A program made the translations under genes and the position numbers. From Ryuthela nishihirai (taxonomy: Eukaryota; Arthropoda; Arachnida; Araneae; Heptathelidae), in assembly GCA_038380435.1 (NCBI GenBank), contig JAWZYU010000019.1, positions 29,475,801-29,539,800 of the forward strand: a stretch of DNA of 64,000 nucleotides. The letters are read 5' to 3'. The notes under the pieces were generated by a model, which was not told where the DNA came from, did not search any database, and saw only the letters and a program-made list of their open reading frames with translations. The number at the start of each line of letters is the position of its first letter. Position 1 is the stretch's first letter. Below, in pieces: positions 56,519 through 64,000 of this stretch.

Positions 56519-56896
56519 ATACGGCGGGAGGCGAACCCGCTACTCTCTAGGTACATGCCAGAGCGCTCTACCATTAAACCAAGCATCAGACGGTAAAGCC
56601 TTCCAGAATAAGACCTATAAATCTTACACTGAGATGTGGCTGACCCTGCGCCATCTATACTTCAGGAGAGGCAACTTTTCCATTTGTTGCTAATGATTTA
56701 GATGTTAATGAGTAGGTCAATCATGCTGACTTACTCATTAACATTTAAATCATTAGCAACAATTGGAAAAGTCCGCCACATCTCAGTGAAAGATTTATAG
56801 GTTTTATTCTGGAAGGTTTTAGCGTCTGATGCGTGGTTTAATAGTTAGAGCGCTCTGGCGTGTTCGGGGTTCGATTCCCGCTGCGTCAGCAATAAT
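56519..56896. mobile_element. Fold-back element with tRNA-like ends (best example)
   Basis: Two arms of about 180 bp meet near 56730. Each outer end is tRNA-like with a matching 7-bp acceptor pair. Right: ctgatgc at about 56826 pairs with gcgtcag at about 56882, with ggtttaatagttagagcgct between and a B-box-like ggggttcgattcccg. Left (minus strand): ctgatgc with gtatcag, a good T stem gcggg/cccgc, and anticodon-arm-like gctctggcatgtacc. The right arm lacks about 35 bp that the left arm keeps (gcgccatctatacttcagg). Confidence 0.8.
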
Positions 56897-57229
56897 TTTT
56901 TTCAGATGTTTCTAACAACAGATAGACTTTCCTTTGTTTCTGACTTCATGATTAGTTAAAGATTTATGGTCGACTGCTTACATAGTTATGGACCACAATT
57001 CCAATTTTCCGAATATAAAAACTTCTTGCTAGTCAAAATTTTCAAAGTACTGAATCTAAGAAAGTCTATTAATTTGATACTTTTCGGGAACAAATTATTG
57101 TCAACTGTTTTTGCTGCAGACTCGTGGCACAAAACTCAGGATATGATTTAACGAAAACAGGCTATTTATTTTCAGTTTTTTTTTCCTTTGATGAGCCTTG
57201 GGTTTTGAAATTTACTTTGTGTCTTTTTG
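56897..57229. other. Spacer, no gene seen
   Basis: Nothing recognised. Confidence 0.35.
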
Positions 57230-57480
57230 TCTGTAAACTTTCCACTTTTTCGTTTTAAAGATAAATTAAAAATATTTTTCAGGTTTTTTTTTTTACTTTT
57301 TGGGTTCGATAGGTATTGATTAAATATTACAATTCACACTTTAAGAATCTCTAAAAAATTTTAATTTCTCTCACTAACGGGGAAAATCTTAAACGAATAT
57401 TGCAAAGGATCTATTTGAGCTATATATTTGATATTCTGCTGATAGAATATAATGATCAAGAAGTATATATTGACAATAAG
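57230..57480 (+). repeat. Repeat family C, sixth copy
   Basis: ttgggttcgataggtattga and aaacgaatattgcaaaggat match the copies at 17455-17740. Confidence 0.6.
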
Positions 57481-57558
57481 GATTTTCTCCTTCACCCCCA
57501 GGGGGATGGAAACAGGATTTTAAGAGATAGATGGAAAATTATTTTTGAGTTGTATAGG

Positions 57559-57776
57559 TACAGTAGCTCAAAAAAGTACCCGAACACTACGGTTGATTAC
57601 AGAATTCAGAAAAAATATCTGGCAACGATTTTTTTTAGAAATTGGTATCTGGCAACCTTCGTGTCACGTGACACGAAGGTTGCCAGATCACCAATTTCTA
57701 AAAAAATCGTTGCCAGATATTTTTTCTGAATTCTGTAATCAACCGTAGTGTTCGGATACTTTTTTGAGCTACTGTA
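57559..57776. mobile_element. Near-perfect 218-bp palindrome, TA-flanked MITE
   Basis: The whole element is one inverted repeat centred between 57667 and 57668 (tgtcac|gtgaca) with no loop. Tips cagtagctcaaaaaagtacc and, reversed, cagtagctcaaaaaagtatc abut TA at 57559-57560 and 57775-57776. The arms differ at only a few positions. An RNA copy would form a hairpin of about 109 bp. The open frames 57400-57729 and 57545-57748 cross it and are not genes. Confidence 0.95.
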
Positions 57777-58611
57777 CTAACGAAATATTATGGGGTCTAT
57801 AGTTTTCAAATCTATAGTTTTGGGCATCTATAGTTTTCAAATTCTCCTAAAGTCTTTAATTTAGGCCTTTAGAGGAAACTAATTGAAGTAATATGGCAAG
57901 CGACATATTTTTACTAATGATTCGAAATTGTGTCGATTGAATATGGCGGTCAAGGGCTTATTCCAGATAACTTATTACTCCAAGTGAATGTATATGTGCT
58001 TTATTTAGATTTATATTAATTAAAATACGACAATTTGGGTTTATTTTTAAAGTTTATAAATTAATTTTGAAATATTCAAAAGTATTTTAATTAATAGTAA
58101 AAATATTTTTTTATTTGAAGCTGAATAGTTAGTTGTTAAGTTTTAAAAAAATAATCACTCATAACCTTTGTATATCGTTTTTATTACTTGAAACGGGAAA
58201 GGACAACTGTCCCATTCTGATCATATCTAGGTATCCCTAGTCAAGGTCTTTACACCGACTATTTGCCTCTTAATCCTGTGGAATGAGAAAATGCAACTTT
58301 TTGATTTTAAGGAACATATGAGACATTCTTTTCGTGTTGTTAGGACTAATAAAATATTCATTTCGCATTTTCCCAATGATCCATCAGTAAGAAATACCAT
58401 TGTTTGAAAAATTCGAAAAACGGAAAACTTCCTTCTCTTTTAAAACGATCATATCATGTTCGCCAAGGGCGATAGGTTTTTCTTCTAGTTTAAAAGCAGT
58501 TCTGCCATTCTGCTGTCTTAAAATGCATCGTTTAGCGGTTCTAACAGTTTGTCATTCAGCTTTTAAAATTATCGCCATTTAGCTTCCCTAAAGTTTAGTT
58601 TAAACATAGAT
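57777..58611. other. AT-rich spacer
   Basis: 58330-58600 has weak similarity to repeat family C phrases (tttcgcattttcccaatgat). No gene. Confidence 0.35.
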
Positions 58612-58675
58612 CGAACGGGGATTCGAACCCGATCATGGCGTGTAACTTACTGATCCAACCCCGTACAGCTGATAA
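58612..58675 (-). repeat. tRNA-like sequence
   Basis: B-box complement ggggattcgaacccgatc and an A-box-like gtaacttactgatccaaccc reversed. The anticodon arm is atypical, so a functional tRNA is unlikely. It joins directly to the SINE1 cluster. Confidence 0.45.
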
Positions 58676-58689
58676 GCTGTACAGGGGCA

Positions 58690-59505
58690 CGTTAAAGTGG
58701 GTCCATACCCTGTGCACGTCCTCATGGATAAGTTCCATGAGGAGGCTCACACTCTTCAGTTCCCAAGTTTAAGTTATAGCTCTGCCAGCGTTGACACTTA
58801 TCTCTGCAAAAGCCCCGCACTGCTCTATCATAAAGGGAGGCCCGATGGACATGGAAAGGCCGCCATCCATTAGGTGGTTGTTAAGCATTGGTTTCATGAG
58901 CAGGATAGCCATACGCCCTGCATGTTAAAGACTACGCATGATGGAAGACTTCCATCTGTCTCCTACAACTATTCAGTGAACCCTGGCGATCTCTGAGCCC
59001 TTGGGATCTTTGTGGCCTAGCCATTTAATTCATTGTGTATAAAATAGTGCCGCTAAGAGGGGGAAGGCGGAAGGTGGGTAAGTCTGTAGCACGCCAGGGT
59101 CGTAATCTGCAGTTCCCAGGTTCGAGTTCCAGGTGGTTCAACTTTGAAGTTTATCTCCTCAAAACTCCTCGTCCTACCCTCGATCAAGAGGGGACATCGC
59201 TGGACTTGGAAAGCTGCCGTCCATCGGATGGGACATTAAACCGTAATCCCGTATAATACAGAGCCATACCCTGTGCACGTTAAAACACACTGTATGGTCT
59301 TGACGGGAGGCTATGATCTTCACTCAACAGCTTCCAGTGGATACCCTCTCCCACAACCTCCTCTGAGCACTCGGAGTCCTTGTGACCTGGCCATTTAGCC
59401 CATTGTATGCAAAAAATGCTGCTGAGAGGAGAAGCAACCCAATCTGTCTTTTTAGTCCATTGTGGGAAAAAATGACAACTGAGAGGTAAAACAACAACCC
59501 AGTCG
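58690..59505 (+). mobile_element. Cluster of SINE1 copies in tandem
   Basis: 58735-59060: diverged, from cttcagttcccaagtttaag to gtgccgctaagaggg. 59065-59445: better, with cgtaatctgcagttcccagg, cccaggttcgagttcc, catcggatgggacattaaac, and end gagaggagaagcaaccc. 59446-59505: 3' end of a third (gtccattgtgggaaaaaatg ... gaggtaaaacaacaaccc). A short 5' fragment (58690-58735) precedes them. Confidence 0.8.
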
Positions 59506-60166
59506 TGGTCCTCAAATCTAAAGCATTTATTTTTGTGTAATAAATCCAACTTAGTGAAATCTACAGTTGCAAGATCCGTCTGTCAAACTTGAGGGTAAAC
59601 CAACTTCAGCTGCCACAACGAAATATGAAAACTACCCAAACCTTTGCAGCATTGATTTGCGCAAGCCATCGCTGAATGCACATTGCAAACAGTATTAAAC
59701 ATCATTAACTTCAGTTGAAACAAATTTTACATAGACACTGTTCCATTTCCCAACAAATATTAAACGTTTGCTAGAGTATACAATGCAAAAAAAAATTGTA
59801 TATAATCTAAACAGAGAATCTTTGGTTAAAAGACATTAGTGTTAAAATTCCACATTCCTTGTGTACGTAAATGTCTTCGTGAAATCCCAAGCGACATGCC
59901 TACTGCTTTCTCTGAACATTCTCCCAACCCCTTGTGGAGCAAAATTAACACACCTCGTTAACAAATATATCAAATACTTTAATTAATGATAACAATGGGT
60001 AGAATTCAGTCAACGTAATTTAAGTAGACACTGTGGGAAATAACGCTATGACCGAATTCGTCTTCAAATCGACACTTACAGTTTTGAAGCAAATTAACTT
60101 GGGAAATTCTGGGTACAGACAAACGGTTGACTTATTTACCATTTGCAGTTCCTAACTTAACGGAAT
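59506..60166. other. Spacer, no gene seen
   Basis: Nothing recognised. Confidence 0.35.
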
Positions 60167-60213
60167 TACGGTACCAAACCAAAATATGAAAGAATTTCCA
60201 TGTTATGTCATGA

Positions 60214-61346
60214 GGTTGGGTTGTTTTACCTCTGAGCAGCACTTTTTTTGCACACAGTGGGCTAAAATGGCCAAATCACAAGGACTCCGATGGCTAAGAG
60301 AAGGTTGGATGAAGAAGAATCGCTCTGAACGGCTCTTAGGAGTGGCATATGGTAGCCTCCTGTCAAAGTCATCCAGAGTGTTTAATATCCACAGGTTATG
60401 GCCCTCCCGCACACGGAACCACAGCTATACATTACATCCGACGGCCTTTCAAAGCCCATCTACGAGAGCACTGTGGGTGTTTTGTGTAGGCAAATTTCAA
60501 CGCCAACCCAGGTAAGACTCGAACCTGGGAACTGCAGATTACGAGCCTAACGAGTTTCTGAATTAGGCATCTATCGTGGCGAAGGTCGCTTCTTACTTTG
60601 TCACTTATAATTGTAAAATTGCATATACGAATTCAACTGCGCCAAATGTAGTGTTGGGTCAGACGACATAAATGATTAACTGCTATTTAGTAGAGGAGAT
60701 CGCTTATCACCATTACTTAATTGAAATCACAGGTTCGCGGGTGTTACACACTACCGACATATGCCTCAGACTTGCTGCGCCAAGTGATGTGCAGAAATAT
60801 CCAACAATTCAAGCACGAGAGTAGTATATAGACGACACAGTTTATTTACATTCATGTACAATTACGTGCTGGGGATGCGCTCGATTCCGTGGGCCTTCGC
60901 TGCTTTGCTACTGCAAACCTTCATACAATGAAGTGTAAATCTGCACTTCACAGATTCTCTTTACAAATCTCAAACTCGACGAGATGATATTTAATCCTTG
61001 CCTGCTACCTGGTTCACACAGAACCATATCACAGCTCACACAGAACTGTACCTTGGTTCACACAGAACCGAACCCAATCAAAGGCGCTCAGTCTGAAAAT
61101 TGTTTTCGCACTTCTCTTCGTGATCGCATTAGGACTTCAGGCTAGTTGTAAAAGCGTTTTCGGTGCTGTGAGCATGAGCAGCGAGCTGGCTCAGACCCGA
61201 ATAACAAATGAGTCACATCCTCATCTCAGCACTTCCAAAAATACACTTAATACAGATATGTATTTGTAACAATAAAAATAATAGCAAAAATACAATAATA
61301 CATAAAAATAAATAAATTAGAGGGACATGACAGACATCTCCACCCT
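60214..61346 (-). mobile_element. SINE1 copy, its head interrupted by an LTR fragment
   Basis: An 11-bp duplication, ttatgtcatga, lies at 60203-60213 and 61347-61357. The SINE1 runs reversed from the tail (gttgggttgttttacctctg) to gattacgagcctaacga at 60552, where the LTR element begins. The last bases before the right duplication (ctccaccc) fit the outermost part of a SINE1 head (ccacccccgccc). Confidence 0.7.
60553..61336 (-). mobile_element. Truncated LTR retroelement: LTR plus leader
   Basis: 60742-61332 reads on the minus strand from tgtcatgtccctctaattta to gtagtgtgtaaca, so it has TG...CA ends. It contains an AATAAA signal (plus-strand tttatt at 60841-60846) about 100 bp before its 3' end and three repeats of gttctgtgtgaacc/agc (about 61010-61075). 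60553-60741 would be leader sequence 3' of the LTR. The coding part and second LTR are absent. Class (Gypsy-like or other) is not decided. Confidence 0.55.
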
Positions 61347-62324
61347 TTATGTCATGAAGAATCTAACTTCGAAGCTCTATAACTTCTAAAATATTGATTT
61401 AATGGGAAAATGTGATTGAAGATAAATTACAGATCATAATCAAATCTCTTAAAATTCCGATTTCAAACAATATTCTCGTTCAGTATTTAAAGAGTTGTGG
61501 AAGCTGGAATATTTAAAAACAAATTATCTTATAAATATTATTCTCAATTGCCTAATACGCAAACTTCTGATATGTATTTTATGAAATGGTTTGAAACAGG
61601 CCAGGATCTAAAAAAAAATAGGGGAAAGGATGAAATATACATAAGTTTAATCATATTTTGCCTATATTATGTTAGATAATTAGATAGATAGATAATTTTA
61701 ATTTCAGATAATGTTTTACAATATACAAAAACTTCTGAGATCTCACAAGAGTAGTCTCGTTCGTGAGATCTCCATACAGAAACAATTTCAATTGAAAACA
61801 TCAGTCGTCACATTGAATATAATACACAAAAAAAGAAAACAACTCAAAACCAAAATAATTCTAGTAATCCAGGAGTGTGAAAGTCAGAAAGGAAGAAACA
61901 TTCAATATCTATGTTACATATAAACAGTTCTAGTAGTTTAATGCAAAAAAGTTTCCACATCATCCAGTTTCAAAATGTAGTTCTTGAGAACTACATTTTG
62001 ACTTACTAGCATTTCAAAGGGGAAAGTGTTGACCCCTCCGCTCTTAAAACCGGCCCTGGTTTGTAAAATCATTCAGTATGTAAGTTTTAATCAATTTATG
62101 CAGTAATTCTTATAACGCATTACTGTTATGAAATATTCCAGCTTCTATAACTCTTTAAATACTGAACGAAAAAAATAGAGATTTAAATAGATTATGATTT
62201 TTAATTTATCTCCATTCACATTTTCCATTAAATGCATGTTTTAGAAGTCAAATCATTTCGAAGTTAGGCTTCCTTTGCAATTTGGTAGGACAGTGTATAT
62301 TTCTAGGTAATGTTACTTAATTAT

Positions 62325-62550
62325 GGGAGATGGAGGGGGGATTGTCTCAGTCCCCCGCACCTTGTCTTGTGAGAGAAAGGAGACACCTATGGACTTAAAA
62401 AACCTTCTTCTGACGGATGGGACGTTTGCCTCGGTCCCAAGTTCGGGAGAGTCATACTCTGTGCACGTTAAAGAATACGCTGCATGGGCTTTAATGATAT
62501 TACGGTGCACACGAAAGTGCCAGTCAGAGGTGAAACAACCCGAATCAACA
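62325..62550 (+). mobile_element. SINE1 copy, internally deleted
   Basis: gattgtctcagtcccccgca, then straight to gagagaaaggagacacctat, ctgacggatgggacgtttgc, gtgcacgttaaagaatacgc, and tail cagaggtgaaacaaccc. Confidence 0.7.
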
Positions 62551-63299
62551 TAACGATGATCGACCATTTTAGGATAACTTAATTTTAGGATAAAATTTTA
62601 GTATAGTCGCATTTTAGGATGACTCCGCAGAAAATTGTCTGATACTTTGGAAATTTTTTGTGGGGTCCTCAGGCAACCCCTAATTGTTCGCAAAATATCA
62701 TGGCTTTATCTATAATATAAACGGAGATAAAATTTCGAAAGCCATTTTCCTTACCATTCATATGATTTAGATTTTTTTTTTAATCTAACTGATTGGGACA
62801 CTCGAACAAAAATCCAAATGTATATCCCCCGACCCCAAATGTCTCCTGTATAATTATTCCGTGCTACCTTGTATTGACTTACAAAACTCGAGTTTCTCGC
62901 TGTAATAGAACAAGATATACAAATTACGTCATGGCATTAATTTTCACTCCTTGTACTGATGGAGAAAAAATTCGTTTCCAACATAACCATTCTTTTTGTC
63001 GGGCGATGACCTCGAAAATGAATAATACGCTACCTAGGTATTTTATTCGCTTAGAACTCGTATAAATAAGAGATAGTTTTCATGGCACACAAGTTCAGTT
63101 TGCATGAAAATCAGAAAAAGAAATAGAAAATTTCGTCCCCGATTTCGGATACGGAAATGGCTTAGTAACCGCGGATATACCAGTTCCAGATAAATTCTCT
63201 TTAGAAACCCTATATACAGGTAATTTAAGGTGATAATTGCCACGGTAGAAAATTAGGGATATAGTACTTCAGGAAAAATATCATCTTTGTGACAAGATG
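62551..63299. other. Spacer, no gene seen
   Basis: An open frame at 62793-63065 (+) and one at 63043-63243 (-) have no recognised domain. Confidence 0.35.
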
Positions 63300-64000
63300 T
63301 CAGCCTAAATATCGTGGTAACAAGATGACACAGAATAATGAATAGACAGTTACCGAGAGGTAAAAGAGTGTCACATCAGAGAAATAGAGTATTGAGAAGG
63401 GTAACAAAATGTTACAGCAGAGAATTCGTGGTGTGAAGGTGCTACAGCAGAGAATTCGTGGTGTGAAGGTGCTGCAGCAGAGAATTCGTGGTGTGAAGGT
63501 GCTACAGCAGAGAAACCTTCGTGTCAAGGTGCTACAGCAGAGAAACCTCATGTCAAGGTGCTACAGCAGAGAAACCCTCATGTCAAGGTGCTACAGCAGA
63601 GAAATCCTCGTGTCAAAGTGCTATAGTACTCTAAGTAAAACGATGCTTCATTATAGAAACCGGGGTAAAAGTTAGTTTAGTAGAGAAATCTAGGACTAGA
63701 ATTGGAATAAAAAAGTCAACGGAATAGACAAAGATTTGCTGGAAAAAATAAAGATAACATTGTGTTGTAAAAGAGAAATCAAAGAGAAAGGATTCGTTAG
63801 AGAAAGGCTTCTCTGTTGAAGTGCCTTGTTATGTATTCTCTCTTCTAAACACGTTTCAACAGAGAAAAGCTTCTCTGTTGAAAAACTTTTCTTTTTTTGC
63901 CTCGGTCCCAAGTTCGTTTAGTAGATACTCTTGGTAACACGGCGTTACAACAGAGAAATTCTGGTAACAAGTCGTTGCAACAGGGAAATCAATGTTTTTC
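63300..64000 (+). repeat. 30-bp minisatellite, open at the window edge
   Basis: The core 63405-63640 has seven to eight units of gtgctacagcagagaattcg plus tggtgtgaag (30 bp, with a 29-bp variant). Degenerate units continue on both sides, up to the window end (gtcgttgcaacagggaaatc). As 30 is divisible by three, frames on both strands read a repeated decapeptide (VLQQRIRGVK, and CCSTFTPRIL on the minus strand). These are not supported as genes. Confidence 0.9.

Larger units (their letters stand above)
60167..62298. mobile_element. Fold-back element family B with nested SINE and LTR
   Basis: Left tip tacggtaccaaaccaaaata (about 60167), interrupted at 60213 and resumed at 61347 (ttatgtcatgaagaatctaa). 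Left arm to about 61530. Right arm about 62125-62298, ending (reversed) tacactgtcctaccaaattg. The centre (61530-62120) is AT-rich with no gene. Confidence 0.7.

Noticed and set aside
56826..56888. Functional tRNA gene at the right end of the fold-back
   Set aside because: The acceptor pairs, but the anticodon arm is shortened and the T stem is mismatched. It is one of a pair of inverted tRNA-like ends.
63405..63640. CRISPR-like array of regular repeats
   Set aside because: Units are contiguous, without unique spacers, in an animal genome. It is a minisatellite.

Overview
The window is animal nuclear DNA, and an arthropod is most likely. It is AT-rich, has GT-AG splice signals, and is crowded with tRNA-derived SINEs, Tc1/mariner, pogo/Tigger, hAT and piggyBac-type elements, RTE- and Jockey/CR1-like non-LTR retroelements and minisatellites. 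A chelicerate (spider-like) genome fits this mix of Tc1 elements, MITEs and SINEs, but no single-copy marker here proves it. There are no bacterial operons, CRISPR arrays or organellar genes.

The only host coding sequence I can support with reasonable confidence is one small exon at 22281-22414 (+). It has consensus splice sites and a zona pellucida (ZP) domain signature. A second possible exon of the same gene lies at 21810-21877. Almost everything else looks like intron or intergenic sequence built from repeats.

Layout. 1-1250: a dying Tc1-like transposon. 1345-6845: six copies of the main SINE (called SINE1 here: tRNA-Met-like head, about 385 bp, tail of CAACCC repeats). 7190-7445: a tRNA-Arg-like fragment and a second SINE (SINE2, tRNA-Ser-like head). 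10554-11301: a Tigger relic. 12827-14496: a 454-bp TA-flanked MITE followed by a second dead Tc1-like element. 17150-19200: a direct and inverted cluster of one repeat family. 20095-21260: a LINE relic with endonuclease and reverse transcriptase parts. 21810-22414: ZP exon(s). 22885-23600: a 26-bp minisatellite. 25535-27400: a hAT-like element with a nested SINE1, then a fold-back element. 27680-28590: a strand-asymmetric pyrimidine tract. 30513-31750: a hAT-like end, a piggyBac-type MITE and an RTE endonuclease relic. 32748-33721: SINE2, a degenerate repeat and an 83-bp micro-MITE. 35141-39414: SINE-rich DNA with nested and scrambled insertions. 39540-41950: a 26-bp minisatellite containing a hAT MITE. 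42700-43735: an RTE reverse transcriptase relic. 46979-48733: a three-level nest of elements. 49310-54153: SINEs, an array and a Jockey-like fragment. 54910-57776: two members of a palindromic MITE family and a fold-back element with tRNA-like ends. 58612-62550: SINEs and a truncated LTR element nested in a SINE. 63300-64000: a 30-bp minisatellite running off the edge.

The elements form a readable insertion history. Several SINE1 copies keep intact target-site duplications of 11-17 bp, which date them relative to the fold-back, hAT and SINE elements they entered. Three recurring structures deserve attention: the SINE1 family with its apparently conserved central domain, a near-perfect 218-bp TA-flanked palindrome, and fold-back elements whose two outer ends are tRNA-like sequences.
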